From an uncultured Litoreibacter sp. (GTDB lineage Bacteria > Pseudomonadota > Alphaproteobacteria > Rhodobacterales > Rhodobacteraceae): a DNA stretch of 64,000 nucleotides. The translations under genes and the position numbers were made by a program. Below are positions 8,147 to 18,593 of this stretch, piece by piece. The stretch spans positions 3,538,501 to 3,602,500 of the forward strand of contig NZ_CANMXB010000001.1 of NCBI RefSeq assembly GCF_947501785.1, in the 5' to 3' direction. Numbering within the stretch: position 1 is the stretch's first letter; every line of letters starts with the position of its first letter. The notes below the pieces were generated by a model, which was given only the letters and a program-made list of their open reading frames with translations, had not been told where the DNA came from and ran no database searches.

Positions 8147-8907
8147 TAAACATCGGGTTCTTCCTGGACCAGGCGGGATGGGTTTTCGAAGAACATTTCC
8201 ACGACGACAGCAAAATACTCTTCCGGCCCCTCGGCGCCATAGGCATCAATAACGGTGGGTCGCCCGCTTTCCACATGCCCGACATGAATGTCATAGGCCG
8301 AGGTGAAGACCTGCGCCCACCGGGCGAGGCTTTGGCCCGGGTTCATCACGGGTGCGCCGTCCGTGTGGCCGGACAAGTTGTCGAGCTGATGGGCGAATTC
8401 GTGCAGAACCACATTCTGCCCATCCGTATGGTTTTGCGCCCCGCGTTCGCTGTGTTCCCATGACAGCACAACCGGGCCGCGTGCCCAGCTTTCGCCGGTC
8501 CTGACGATTTCCTGCTCGGTGACGACGTAGCCGTCCGAGATTTGCTGGCGGGACTTGAATGCGCCCGGGTAGATCAAGATGGTGCGCAGCGTGTCGTACC
8601 ATTGCGGGCTGTTCACGACCAGAAGGCAGGCCTGTGCGGCGATGGAAAGCTGCATCTCTTCCGTGACTTCCAGCCCGTTGCAGCCGATAAACTCGACTTG
8701 ATCAAGAAACAGGCTCACCTTTCCCTCCAGCTGGGCGCCGTAGGCGCGGGGCAGCTTTCGGATGAGCGGGACCTCGTCCAGAATGATGTTGCGCTGATCT
8801 TCTGTGAGAGTGGTGCTGAGGAGCGCCTGGCGCTTGCGTTTTATGGAATAGGTCCAAAGCAAAACAACCGCAGCTGCGCCCAGCAGGAACAAAAATAGAA
8901 TAGTCAT
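8098..8907 (-). CDS. MtfA-like zinc-dependent peptidase with N-terminal membrane anchor
   Basis: 269 residues. Residues about 3-22 form a hydrophobic anchor followed by KRKRQ, so the C-terminal domain probably faces the cytoplasm. The catalytic motif VLHEFAHQLD (HExxH) and the downstream EGPEEYFAVVVEMFFE glutamate region match the M90/MtfA family, whose E. coli member (265 residues) is a Zn aminopeptidase linked to Mlc control of the glucose PTS. No glucose PTS gene is near, so that role is not implied here. The stop overlaps the small frame at 8018-8146 in convergent orientation. Confidence 0.88.
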   Translation of the reverse strand: MTILFLFLLGAAAVVLLWTYSIKRKRQALLSTTLTEDQRNIILDEVPLIRKLPRAYGAQLEGKVSLFLDQVEFIGCNGLEVTEEMQLSIAAQACLLVVNSPQWYDTLRTILIYPGAFKSRQQISDGYVVTEQEIVRTGESWARGPVVLSWEHSERGAQNHTDGQNVVLHEFAHQLDNLSGHTDGAPVMNPGQSLARWAQVFTSAYDIHVGHVESGRPTVIDAYGAEGPEEYFAVVVEMFFENPSRLVQEEPDVYHQLSELFQLNPLDWE

Positions 8908-9016
8908 AACAGGTTTATAGGGTGGTTGCCGCGCGTGTTGGAGAGAGAAATGCTTGCCATGGGCCGCCCCGAGTTCGAAGAGTGGTGAAGCGTCGCGAAT
9001 TTTCGGCGGGAGACTG

Positions 9017-9045
9017 TTGACTCAGCGGCGCTTGCTCCTTAGCTA
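9017..9045 (+). promoter_or_regulatory. groESL promoter
   Basis: TTGACT (9017-9022), 17 bases, then TAGCTA (9040-9045). The expected start point near 9052 falls at the left edge of the CIRCE element, the classical arrangement in which bound HrcA blocks initiation. Confidence 0.75.
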
Positions 9046-9052
9046 CGCTGCG

Positions 9053-9079
9053 TTAGCACTCGACATTGGTGAGTGCTAA
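9053..9079. promoter_or_regulatory. CIRCE element (HrcA operator)
   Basis: TTAGCACTC (9053-9061), nine spacer bases, GAGTGCTAA (9071-9079): a perfect 9-9-9 match to the CIRCE consensus. It lies 53 bases before groES and predicts heat-shock control of groESL by HrcA, whose gene is not in this window. Confidence 0.96.
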
Positions 9080-9131
9080 CGGCCTCAGATGGAGGCCAAG
9101 TGGAACTAACTTTGAGCTGGGAGCTACAAAG

Positions 9132-9419
9132 ATGGCATTGAAACCGCTTCACGACCGCGTCCTCGTAGAACGTGTAGAGAGCGACGAAAAGACCGCCGGT
9201 GGTCTGATCATTCCTGAAAGCGCAAAAGAGAAGCCTGCAGAGGGCGTTATCGTTGCTGCTGGTGAAGGCGCACGCAAAGACTCGGGCGAACTGATCCCGA
9301 TGGCCGTCAAAGAAGGCGACAAAATCCTGTTCGGCAAATGGTCCGGCACGGAAGTCACCGTCGACGGCAAAGAGCTGCTGATCATGAAAGAAAGCGACGT
9401 TCTGGGCATCCTGTCCTGA
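9132..9419 (+). CDS. groES: Co-chaperonin GroES (10 kDa)
   Basis: 95 residues beginning [16 protein letters not shown] and ending DVLGILS, full length for Hsp10. It caps the GroEL cavity as a heptamer. The mobile loop region [20 protein letters not shown] is intact. The start at 9132 is preferred over an upstream in-frame GTG because the family begins with MALKPLHDR. It is the first gene of the CIRCE-controlled operon, followed by groEL 69 bases later. Confidence 0.98.
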   Translation: MALKPLHDRVLVERVESDEKTAGGLIIPESAKEKPAEGVIVAAGEGARKDSGELIPMAVKEGDKILFGKWSGTEVTVDGKELLIMKESDVLGILS

Positions 9420-9467
9420 TCGATGGCGCGTGAAATCACGCACCCTACGGCTTTACCTAAATTCTGA

Positions 9468-11132
<1,665 letters not shown>

Positions 11133-11182
11133 GATCAAATCCTTCGGGATTTGGTGGCGTCACGCTGACACGAAAGATTGGG

Positions 11183-11208
11183 AAGAGCGGCCTGCGGGCC
11201 GCTCTTTT
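11183..11208 (+). terminator. Rho-independent terminator after groEL
   Basis: AAGAGCGGCC (11183-11192), loop TGCG, GGCCGCTCTT (11197-11206), running into TTTT. The 10-bp GC-rich stem directly after groEL closes the groESL operon. Confidence 0.9.
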
Positions 11209-11318
11209 CGTTTGCAGTGATTTGGCTGGGGGATTGCCAAATGGGCCGCCACTGTTCCAAACTGCGGCAAAGCAGCCCGAGCAAACGGGCGCCAAGACCG
11301 CTGTTGAGGGCCAAGCAG

Positions 11319-11807
11319 ATGGATCCAAGTTTTACCAGAGAAGCGCGCGAAGACGACCACGCCGCGATTGACCGGCTGTTGGAGGCCGCTTTTGGAGCAT
11401 CTGCAGAGGTCCAGCTGCTTCATGATCTGCGCGCGGAAAAGGCGATTTACCGCGAGGTGATCATGCCATGGGGCGAGGAAGCGGCCGGCTATCTGGCGGT
11501 TTCGAGGTTTGTGGAGCCGGAAGGTTGGCTCTGCCTTGCGCCCGTTGCCGTCCACCCGGACTGGCAAGGGCAGGGGCGCGGCCATTTCATGGTGAAGGGC
11601 ATCGTGGACGAGCTGACCAAGGGGCTTGGCCGCACCATGATCGTGGTGGGCGACGGCAAATTCTATCGCCGTTGCGGGTTTCTGGCGACGCGGGCCGCGC
11701 GGCTGACATCGCCCTTTGGTACCGAGAATACGTTGCTGGCCGCGCCTGAAATGACCGTGCCCGTGGAAAGGCTGGTCTACCCGAAGGCCTTTGCGGCGCA
11801 GGACTAG
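11319..11807 (+). CDS. GNAT family N-acetyltransferase
   Basis: 162 residues from the ATG at 11319 (MDPSFTREAREDD). The acetyl-CoA motif A region reads VAVHPDWQGQGRGHFMVKG, with the Q/R-x-x-G-x-G/A pattern, and the C-terminal FYRRCGF matches motif B. The sequence resembles the small YhbS-like group. The acceptor is unknown. A frame open further upstream (11178) runs through the groEL terminator and is not used. It is convergent with the VOC protein, overlapping by 4 bases. Confidence 0.85.
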   Translation: MDPSFTREAREDDHAAIDRLLEAAFGASAEVQLLHDLRAEKAIYREVIMPWGEEAAGYLAVSRFVEPEGWLCLAPVAVHPDWQGQGRGHFMVKGIVDELTKGLGRTMIVVGDGKFYRRCGFLATRAARLTSPFGTENTLLAAPEMTVPVERLVYPKAFAAQD

Positions 11808-12193
11808 GGTTTCTCCTCCATTTCTGCTGAATTGCCAATGGGCTGCCACAGCTGAATGCGGTTGCCTTCCGGGTCGGAGAGCAGTGCAAACCGCCCGTTT
11901 GGCTCATCGCCTTCGAAAGACACCTCGATACCGGCCGCGTTCAGCTGCGCCATCATGGCATCGAGGTCGCGGACCCTGAAATTGATCATCCATTGGTTTT
12001 GCGGGGCGCCGAAATACCCGGTGTCGTGGGCGAATGGTTCAAAGACGGTGGCCCCGCCGCCGGACCGCCAGCACGGGCTTTCATAATCCGTTGGCGTCGG
12101 GTCGATCCCAAGATGGGTGCTGTACCAGTGCCGAAGCGCGGCTTGATCGTGGGAGCGGAAGAAGAACCCGCCAATTCCTGTGACTTTCTCCAT
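11804..12193 (-). CDS. VOC family (glyoxalase/bleomycin resistance fold) protein
   Basis: 129 residues with the two-module beta-alpha-beta-beta-beta layout of the vicinal oxygen chelate fold: GIGGFFFRSHDQAALRHWYSTHLGI at the start and VRDLDAMMAQLNAAGIEV...LLSDPEGNRIQLWQP at the end. The ending EGNRIQLWQP carries the usual metal-ligand Glu/Gln position. The substrate cannot be predicted, since the family includes isomerases, dioxygenases and binding proteins. ATG at 12193; the nearest plus-strand gene starts at 12299. Confidence 0.88.
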   Translation of the reverse strand: MEKVTGIGGFFFRSHDQAALRHWYSTHLGIDPTPTDYESPCWRSGGGATVFEPFAHDTGYFGAPQNQWMINFRVRDLDAMMAQLNAAGIEVSFEGDEPNGRFALLSDPEGNRIQLWQPIGNSAEMEEKP

Positions 12194-12298
12194 GGTCTGG
12201 CTCCTGCCGAGATATATGTATCCTAGCGCAAGTCACGTTCCCGCCAAAATCATCTTTCGCCATTGCGCCGAAGCGCCAAGTTGGCAAAGGGTGCGGAC

Positions 12299-13132
12299 AT
12301 GAAATTGTTTCTTCTTGTCGCGCTGACCATGGCAGCTTTTGCCGCCAATTCACTGCTCAACCGGGTTGGAGTCGCGTCGGGCGCGATCACCGCCGAGATG
12401 TTTGCATTTGTGCGTGTGGTCGCGGGGTCTGCCGTTTTGGCGGTTCTGGTCCTGGTCCAGGGCGGTACGCTGCGGGCGTGGCCCAGTTTTTGGGGCGTGC
12501 TGGGGCTAACGGCATATCTGGTGGGGTTCAGTCAGGCATATATCGGGCTGGACGCGGGCTTGGGCGCATTGATCCTGTTTGGCGGCGTTCAGGTGACCAT
12601 GTTCGCAGGGGCGCTTGTTTTGGGTGAACGGGTGCCCGCGATGCGGTGGGTTGGCATGGGAATGGCTTTGCTTGGGCTGTGTTGGATCGTGGGTGGCGTG
12701 GCCACGCATGGCGGTGCGCAGCTGGACGTGGCCTTCATGGCTTTGGCGGCTTTGGGTTGGGGCATCTATTCGTTGATTGGGCGTGGCGTGGCGAACCCCT
12801 TGCAAGCCACGGGACTGAATTTTCTGTGGTCGGTGCCTTTGGTCGCGCTGACGCTGATCCCAACCGGGATCGAAACACCGAATGCGTTTGGCATCACCAT
12901 GGCGATTTTGTCGGGCGGGATCACCTCCGCCTTAGGCTATGCGCTGTGGTACATGGTGCTTCCGAAGCTGCATGCCAGCGTGGCAGGCGTTGCGCAGCTG
13001 AGCGTGCCGGTCATCGCGCTGGTCGGGGGTGTTTTGCTGCTGGGCGAGGCGGTGACGGTGCCGACTGTACTGGGAAGCCTTGTGGTGCTCGGCGGCATCG
13101 CCCTGTCGCTGATGCGCGTCAAAGGCGGCTGA
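12299..13132 (+). CDS. EamA/DMT family transporter
   Basis: 277 residues with ten hydrophobic segments in two EamA repeats, starting MKLFLLVALTMAAFAANSLLNR and ending VLGSLVVLGGIALSLMR. Inner-membrane drug/metabolite transporter superfamily, often exporting amino acids or metabolites; the substrate is not evident. The start at 12299 follows an A/G-rich stretch (GGCAAAGGGTGCGGAC). The 3' end overlaps dprA by 14 bases in convergent orientation. Confidence 0.88.
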   Translation: MKLFLLVALTMAAFAANSLLNRVGVASGAITAEMFAFVRVVAGSAVLAVLVLVQGGTLRAWPSFWGVLGLTAYLVGFSQAYIGLDAGLGALILFGGVQVTMFAGALVLGERVPAMRWVGMGMALLGLCWIVGGVATHGGAQLDVAFMALAALGWGIYSLIGRGVANPLQATGLNFLWSVPLVALTLIPTGIETPNAFGITMAILSGGITSALGYALWYMVLPKLHASVAGVAQLSVPVIALVGGVLLLGEAVTVPTVLGSLVVLGGIALSLMRVKGG

Positions 13133-14246
13133 GAAGTCCTCCAGCCTGACGTGTGATTTTTCCTTCCAGTTCCAGTGCCAGCAATTGCGGCGTCACCAGA
13201 TCAGGATGCACGTCGAGATCGCGGATCAGCTGATCTTCGGCAACGGGCGTCGGGCCCAAAAGCCCCAAAATTTGCGCGTGGGCCGGGCCTGCATTGTGGA
13301 CCGGCCTCTTTCGTGGCGTTTTTGGCGCAGCTTTGGGTTGCGGTTTGGCGAGCGCCTCCAAAATGTCTTTGCTTGAGCGGACCAATGCGGCGCCGTCACG
13401 GATCAGCATGTTGCAGCCTGCCGCGCGGGCGTCGAACGGGTGGCCCGGTACGGCCAGCACATCGCGACCCTGATCCAGCGCCTCACGCGCGGTGATCAAC
13501 GAACCGGATTTGGCGGCGGCCTCCACCACCACGACGGCGCGCGACATGCCCGAAATGATGCGATTGCGACGGGGGAAGTGGCGTGCGATGGGCTCCATCC
13601 CCAAGGGTTGTTCGGACAGCCGCAGGCCGGATTTGGCGATTTGGTCGTGCAAAGCGGCGTTTTCTTTGGGGTAAGTCACGTCCACGCCGCCCGCCTGGAT
13701 GGCCACAGTGCCGGTGTCCAGCGTGGCCAAATGCGCCGCGGTGTCGATGCCGCGTGCCAGTCCGGAGGCGATGGTGAACCCTGCCTCGCCCAACCCGGTT
13801 GCCAAAGATGTCGCCATACGCGTGCCAAGCGAAGAGGCGTTGCGTGCGCCGACCAATGCAATGGCCGGCCGTTCCGTGAGTGAAACATCGCCAATCGCCC
13901 ATATCAGCGGGGGCGGGTCGGTGATCTCCGCAAGCAAGGCAGGGTATCCCGCCGCGCCGTAGCAAACCAGGGTTGCCCCTATGCGTTTGCCGATCTTCAG
14001 TTCCTGTTCAGCTGCTTTGGCAGAAAAGGGCGCATATTTCGCAACCCCGGCCTTCCCGGCAATGGCGGGAAGAGCCTGCAGCGCGGCTTCAGCCGTGCCA
14101 TGTTCCGCAAGCAGTCGGAAAAACGTGGTTGGTCCGACGCGGTGGGATCTGATCAGACGGAGCCAGCTGACCGTCGCGTCCCATGTCTTGGGGGGTGCGA
14201 GGGGGGGTGGGGTAGACAGCAGGTCGCTGGCCATCTGAAACTCCAT
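13119..14246 (-). CDS. dprA: DNA-processing protein DprA/Smf
   Basis: 375 residues. DprA loads RecA on incoming single-stranded DNA during natural transformation. The Rossmann-type core has the characteristic IALVGARNAS, TIASGLARGIDTAAH, VAIQAGGVDVTYP and RNRIISGMSRAVVVVEAAAKSGSLITAREALDQGRDVLAVPG. A C-terminal winged-helix segment (about 315-375, LLGPTPVAEDQLIRDLDV) is present. ATG 14246 or the ATG four codons later could be the start. No other competence gene is in the window; dprA is common in Rhodobacterales without proven transformation. Confidence 0.95.
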   Translation of the reverse strand: MEFQMASDLLSTPPPLAPPKTWDATVSWLRLIRSHRVGPTTFFRLLAEHGTAEAALQALPAIAGKAGVAKYAPFSAKAAEQELKIGKRIGATLVCYGAAGYPALLAEITDPPPLIWAIGDVSLTERPAIALVGARNASSLGTRMATSLATGLGEAGFTIASGLARGIDTAAHLATLDTGTVAIQAGGVDVTYPKENAALHDQIAKSGLRLSEQPLGMEPIARHFPRRNRIISGMSRAVVVVEAAAKSGSLITAREALDQGRDVLAVPGHPFDARAAGCNMLIRDGAALVRSSKDILEALAKPQPKAAPKTPRKRPVHNAGPAHAQILGLLGPTPVAEDQLIRDLDVHPDLVTPQLLALELEGKITRQAGGLLSRL

Positions 14247-14451
14247 CTGATCAGTGAGGCAATATTTGGGCCTCAGAGATTAAGGGAGTGTGAATGACAA
14301 ATTGACGCGGGGAAAAAAATCTCAACGTACTGATTGCGCGAAGAAAAAACATGCCCCAGGCAGTGTCGCCAATTGTGCCCACTCCCCATAAATGGCGAGG
14401 TGAATGCGGCTAACTCGACGTGTTTTTAACCATCTGTAAGGCAATGCAGAA

Positions 14452-14934
14452 TCAATCCGTGTTTCGCAGCGGCTTCTCATAGACATGCGCGCGGAGCGTG
14501 AACGGACCGGCCGACGTATCCACGGTGATTTCTTCAATGCCACGCTCAACCCATCCTGCCTTTTCGTAGAAGGCGCGGGCACGCTCGTTCTTTGTGGCGC
14601 AGTCCAGCACGCCGACTTGGTAGCCTCGGTTCATGAGCTCGGCCTCCGCGGCTTGCATCAACTGAGCCGCGAGCCCGGTACCGCGTTGGTCCAGTCGGAC
14701 ATAGAACTGGTCGATATGATCTCCCTTGAAGGCCACAAACCCTGTCGGCGCGCCACGCTCACCGGTGACCATCAGGTCATCGCCAAAGTTGCGCAGCCGC
14801 ATATGAAAGCTGGCGGCGGTTCGCAGCTTTGCCAGCGCCTTGGGCGCGTGTTTCAAATGACCTGCATCCCAACCCTCAGCCCAAAGGACGGTCAGCGGTG
14901 CAAAATCGTCCTCGGTCGCGCGGCGCAACGTCAT
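14452..14934 (-). CDS. GNAT family N-acetyltransferase
   Basis: 160 residues from MTLRRATEDDFAPL. The acetyl-CoA-binding stretch FYVRLDQRGTGLAAQLMQAAE (Q/RxxGxG/A-like) and ALxFYEKAGW-like motif ARAFYEKAGWVERG are clear. The ATG at 14934 overlaps the tldD stop (ATGA at 14931-14934), so it is translationally coupled to tldD as the second gene of an operon. The acceptor is unknown; linkage to a peptide-processing protease is suggestive but not informative about the substrate. Confidence 0.86.
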   Translation of the reverse strand: MTLRRATEDDFAPLTVLWAEGWDAGHLKHAPKALAKLRTAASFHMRLRNFGDDLMVTGERGAPTGFVAFKGDHIDQFYVRLDQRGTGLAAQLMQAAEAELMNRGYQVGVLDCATKNERARAFYEKAGWVERGIEEITVDTSAGPFTLRAHVYEKPLRNTD

Positions 14935-16358
14935 GTCTGGCTTCCTCCAACGGTCAGGCCGCCGATTTTCAGCGTTGGTTGGCCGACGCCCACTGGCACC
15001 CATTGGCCCTGCTTGCCACAATTCCCCATGCCGGGGTCCAACGCCATATCGTTGCCTATTGCCTGGATATGTTTCAGCGCCGTGGCGCCGTCACCAATAA
15101 GAGTTGCCCCGTTGACCGCTTCGCCCACGACACCGTTGCGAACGCGGTAGGCTTCGGTGCAGGAGAAGACAAATTTGCCATTGGTGATGTCAACCTGCCC
15201 GCCGCCAAATCCCACTGCATAGATGCCGTCTTTGAGGTCTTTGACGATGGCCTCGGGCTCTGCGTTGCCTCCCAGCATGTAGGTGTTGGTCATCCGGGGC
15301 ATCGGTGGGTGTGCATAGGATTCGCGCCGCCCGTTGCCGGTGGGATCGACCCCCATCAGCCGCGCGTTTTGGCGGTCCTGCATGTAGCCGACCAGAATGC
15401 CGTCTTCGATAAGGGTGTTCTTGCCCGAAGGCGTGCCTTCGTCATCCACGGTGATGGACCCGCGCCGGTCCGGGATGGTGCCGTCATCCAGCACGGTGAC
15501 GCCTTTGGCGGCGATCTGCTCACCCATCAGGCCTGCGAAGGCAGATGTTTTCTTGCGGTTGAAGTCGCCTTCCAGCCCGTGGCCAATCGCCTCGTGCAGC
15601 AGGATGCCGGGCCAACCCGGGCCAAGCACCACATCCATCACGCCCGCCGGCGCTGGGACCGCATCGAGGTTGACCAAAGCGATGCGCAACGCCTCGCGGA
15701 CCAATCCTTCCCAATGGGACCGGTCCATCAAGGGCGTCAGCAAGTCCCGGCCGCCGCCGCCCGCGTTCCCGCTTTCGCGCCGGCCGTCTTTTTCGGCGAT
15801 GACCGAGACGTTGATGCGGGTCATTGGGCGGTCATCATAAACGAGAGTGCCGTCCGGGCGCAGGATGGCAACCTGTTGATGGGACGCGGCAAGGGAGGCC
15901 GACACCTGCACGACGCGCTCATCCAGGCCCCGCGCAAACGCATCCATCTCTTTCAGCGTGTCGACCTTGGCGGTGAATGACGCGCCGTCCATCGGGTTTT
16001 CGTCGGTATAGAGTTTGCGGTTGGTGGCCTGCGGGCCTGCGGCCAATGTCGCACCACCCGCGCCCACAGCCAGACGCGCGGTTTCCGAGGCGCGCAGCAA
16101 GGCCTGCTCAGAAATCTCGGTGGCATGGGCGTAACCGGCGGTCTCGCCTTTCACGGCGCGCAGTCCGAACCCTTCGGAGGCGTCGTAAGAGGCCGTTTTC
16201 AACCGGCCATCGTCAAAGGCGAACACCTCGCCGCGTTTGCGTTCCAGAAATAGCTCGCCATCATCAGCGCCGTCGGTGGCTGCGCGCAGGATTTGTAGCG
16301 CCCGATCCTGATCAAGCATCGTCTCGAACGGGGTGAACGCGTCCATTTTGAGGGCCAT
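14931..16358 (-). CDS. tldD: Metalloprotease TldD
   Basis: 475 residues. TldD forms a heterodimer with TldE/PmbA that cleaves unfolded peptides and matures some ribosomally made peptides. The zinc motif LLHEAIGHGLEGDFN (HExxxH) lies mid-protein, and GSITVDDEGTPSGKNTLIEDGILVGYMQD and the Cys-containing FVFSCTEAYR near the C-terminus are conserved. GGAGA sits 8 bases before the chosen ATG at 16358 (MALKMDAFTP). No tldE/pmbA partner is seen in this window. A GNAT gene overlaps its 3' end by 4 bases. Confidence 0.95.
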   Translation of the reverse strand: MALKMDAFTPFETMLDQDRALQILRAATDGADDGELFLERKRGEVFAFDDGRLKTASYDASEGFGLRAVKGETAGYAHATEISEQALLRASETARLAVGAGGATLAAGPQATNRKLYTDENPMDGASFTAKVDTLKEMDAFARGLDERVVQVSASLAASHQQVAILRPDGTLVYDDRPMTRINVSVIAEKDGRRESGNAGGGGRDLLTPLMDRSHWEGLVREALRIALVNLDAVPAPAGVMDVVLGPGWPGILLHEAIGHGLEGDFNRKKTSAFAGLMGEQIAAKGVTVLDDGTIPDRRGSITVDDEGTPSGKNTLIEDGILVGYMQDRQNARLMGVDPTGNGRRESYAHPPMPRMTNTYMLGGNAEPEAIVKDLKDGIYAVGFGGGQVDITNGKFVFSCTEAYRVRNGVVGEAVNGATLIGDGATALKHIQAIGNDMALDPGMGNCGKQGQWVPVGVGQPTLKIGGLTVGGSQT

Positions 16359-16450
16359 TGGGGTGTCTCCATCAGATTTGGGCACATTTGCCTGCGGCAA
16401 GGTAGCGCGAGAGTGCGCGAGAGCCTTGCCCCGCAGCCACTAATATGGTT

Positions 16451-16480
16451 TTGACAGCGGCAGACGCAACGGGGGATTCC
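16451..16480 (+). promoter_or_regulatory. Possible promoter of the cta operon
   Basis: TTGACA (16451-16456) is a perfect -35, but the best -10 at 17-18 bases spacing (GATTCC, 16475-16480) is poor. It lies about 40 bases before ctaC in the gap to divergent tldD. An activator may be needed, or the true promoter is elsewhere. Confidence 0.35.
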
Positions 16481-16520
16481 GTGCCACGAGCGGCGCGCCC
16501 CGAATAGCAGGGAAAATACT

Positions 16521-17420
16521 ATGCGAATTTCGACGATTCTGGGTGCTCTGGCCTCTCTTTCCATGGCAGGTGCCGCTTGGGCGCAGTCCAATATCGACAA
16601 TCCTTTGGGCGACCTTGAGATCATCGGCGCGCCTCATGCGGATGGCATCGCCTTCCAGCCCGCCACGACCGAGCTGGCACGGGACATCCACTGGCTGGAC
16701 AATTTTGTCTTTGTCATCATCACAATTATCACCCTGTTTGTGACGGCGTTGATGGCTTACGCGGCCTTCAAATTCGCCGCCAAGCGCAACCCGACGCCAA
16801 AGACCTTCACCCACAACTCCACAATCGAGGTGGCGTGGACGATCATCCCAATCATCATTCTGGTGGTCATCGGCGCGTTCTCAATCCCGGTTCTGTTCAA
16901 GCAGCAGCGCATCCCTGAAGGCGACATTGTGATCAAAGCGACCGGCTACCAATGGTACTGGGGCTACGAATATGTCGACGAGGGCTTCGGCTTTGACAGC
17001 TTCATGATTGGCGCTGGCGAAAACCGCCTGACCCCTGACGTGTCGGCTGAACTGGCGGATGCCGGCTACAGCGATCAGGAATTCCTGCTGGCCACGGACA
17101 CTGCGGTGGTTGTGCCAGTCGGCAAAACCATCGTGATGCAGGTCACCGCCGCTGACGTGATCCACTCCTGGACCATCCCATCCTTTGGGGTGAAGCAGGA
17201 CGGCGTTCCCGGCCGTTTGGCGCAGCTTTGGTTCACCCCTGAGCAGGAAGGCATCTTCTTTGGCCAGTGTTCGGAACTCTGCGGGCAAGCGCACGCTTAC
17301 ATGCCAATCACCGTCAAAGTGGTGTCGGAGGAGGCATACGCCGCGTGGCTGGCTGGAGCAAAAGAAGAATATGCAGGTATCGCGCCTGTGGCCCCTTCGA
17401 TCCAAGTCGCATCCAAATAA
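16521..17420 (+). CDS. ctaC: Cytochrome c oxidase subunit II (aa3-type)
   Basis: 299 residues. Signal peptide at 1-22 (MRISTILGALASLSMAGAAWA), two transmembrane helices (about 58-85 and 105-130), then a periplasmic cupredoxin domain. The CuA site is visible as the distal His in IHSWTIP and the loop CSELCGQAHAYM with two Cys, His and Met. It accepts electrons from cytochrome c and passes them to heme a of subunit I. First gene of ctaC-ctaB-small ORF-ctaG-ctaE; subunit I (ctaD) is absent from the cluster, as in Paracoccus. Confidence 0.97.
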   Translation: MRISTILGALASLSMAGAAWAQSNIDNPLGDLEIIGAPHADGIAFQPATTELARDIHWLDNFVFVIITIITLFVTALMAYAAFKFAAKRNPTPKTFTHNSTIEVAWTIIPIIILVVIGAFSIPVLFKQQRIPEGDIVIKATGYQWYWGYEYVDEGFGFDSFMIGAGENRLTPDVSAELADAGYSDQEFLLATDTAVVVPVGKTIVMQVTAADVIHSWTIPSFGVKQDGVPGRLAQLWFTPEQEGIFFGQCSELCGQAHAYMPITVKVVSEEAYAAWLAGAKEEYAGIAPVAPSIQVASK

Positions 17421-17457
17421 GACGGGAGCGGCGGGGTGAACCCCGCCCTATATATCC

Positions 17458-18399
17458 ATGACAGACGCAACCCAAAATCTAGGCAACTATGAGGATGAAG
17501 CGCAGTTCGGCGATTACGTCGCGCTGCTGAAGCCTCGGGTTATGTCTTTGGTGGTCTTCACCGCCGCCGTTGGAGTCTTTGTGGCGCCTGTCTATGTGCA
17601 CCCGTTTGTGGCCTTCGTCGCAATCCTGTTCATTGCCCTGGGCGGCGGCGCGTCCGGCGCGCTGAACATGTGGTATGACCACGACATCGACGCCATTATG
17701 AAGCGCACGTCCCGCCGCCCCGTCCCTGCGGGCAAGGTGACCAAAGGCGAGGCGCTGACCATCGGGCTTTGGCTGTCGGCGATTGCCGTTGTGATGCTGG
17801 GCCTTGCGGCCAACTGGGTCGCTGCGGGAATTCTAGCCTTCACCATCTTCTTTTACGCCGTCATCTACACAATGTGGCTGAAACGCTGGACGCCGCAGAA
17901 CATTGTCATCGGTGGCGCAGCCGGTGCTTTCCCTCCGATGATTGGCTGGGCCGTGGCCACAGGTGGCGTGTCGGTCGAAAGCGTTTTGATGTTTGCCATC
18001 ATCTTCATGTGGACGCCGCCGCATTTCTGGGCGCTGTCGCTGTTCATGAATGAGGATTACACCAAGGCAGGTGTGCCGATGCTGACCGTGACCCACGGCA
18101 AGCGCGTCACCCGGACCCATATTCTGGCCTATGCCGCGTTGCTGGCGCCGCTGGCGGTTTATGCGGCGTTCACCTCTATCGGCGGCTGGATCTATCTGGT
18201 GGCGGCGCTGTATCTGAACGCGAAGTTTGTCTACGGCGCGTGGCAGCTGTGGCAGCGCGATGACGCGATTGCGGATGCCGATGGTTACAAGGCCGAAAAG
18301 AAGTACTTCCGCTTCTCCCTGACCTACCTTTTCGCAAGCTTCGGCGCGTTGCTGTTGCAAGCGATCTGGGTGCAAGGCTTCGGAATGGGGGCGTGGTGA
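17458..18399 (+). CDS. ctaB: Protoheme IX farnesyltransferase (heme O synthase)
   Basis: 313 residues with about nine transmembrane helices. UbiA-superfamily prenyltransferase that adds a farnesyl group to heme b, giving heme o as precursor of heme a for the oxidase. The substrate-binding motif NMWYDHDIDAIMKRTSRRP (first Asp-rich motif) and the second conserved loop around HFWALSLFMNEDYTKAGVPM are intact. It starts 37 bases after ctaC and its stop overlaps the start of the next small ORF (ATGA-type overlap at 18397-18401). Confidence 0.96.
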   Translation: MTDATQNLGNYEDEAQFGDYVALLKPRVMSLVVFTAAVGVFVAPVYVHPFVAFVAILFIALGGGASGALNMWYDHDIDAIMKRTSRRPVPAGKVTKGEALTIGLWLSAIAVVMLGLAANWVAAGILAFTIFFYAVIYTMWLKRWTPQNIVIGGAAGAFPPMIGWAVATGGVSVESVLMFAIIFMWTPPHFWALSLFMNEDYTKAGVPMLTVTHGKRVTRTHILAYAALLAPLAVYAAFTSIGGWIYLVAALYLNAKFVYGAWQLWQRDDAIADADGYKAEKKYFRFSLTYLFASFGALLLQAIWVQGFGMGAW

Positions 18400-18593
18400 T
18401 GGCGGCCCCGCGCGCGGAACACGAGATACACAAGCGCCGCTTTTCGCGGAATGCGGGCGTGGCCATCACGTTGGCCTGCTTCGTGTTTATCGTGTTTGGC
18501 CTGACCTATGTGAAGATCACCAACGGTGGCCTGAACCAAGGGTTCGACCATGTGGTGCGCCCCGAGCTTGTCCCAATTGGGGAGGGCAACTGA
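18399..18593 (+). CDS. Small single-span membrane protein of the cta operon
   Basis: 64 residues with a basic N-terminus (HEIHKRRFSRNAG) and one hydrophobic span (about 22-42), so it is probably an inner-membrane protein with a short periplasmic tail. It sits between ctaB and ctaG with overlapping stop/start codons on both sides, so its synthesis is coupled to theirs. Small proteins at this position are usual in alphaproteobacterial oxidase operons and are often labelled oxidase-associated; its exact role (assembly or subunit IV-like) is not settled by the sequence. Confidence 0.8.
   Translation: MAAPRAEHEIHKRRFSRNAGVAITLACFVFIVFGLTYVKITNGGLNQGFDHVVRPELVPIGEGN

Noticed and set aside
14247-14451. 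Possible gene or MraZ-type GTGGG boxes in the gap between dprA and the GNAT gene
   Set aside because: GGGG/GTGGG-like words near 14380 are irregular in spacing and no cell-division genes are near. No credible frame is found, so it is probably just the promoter and terminator region.
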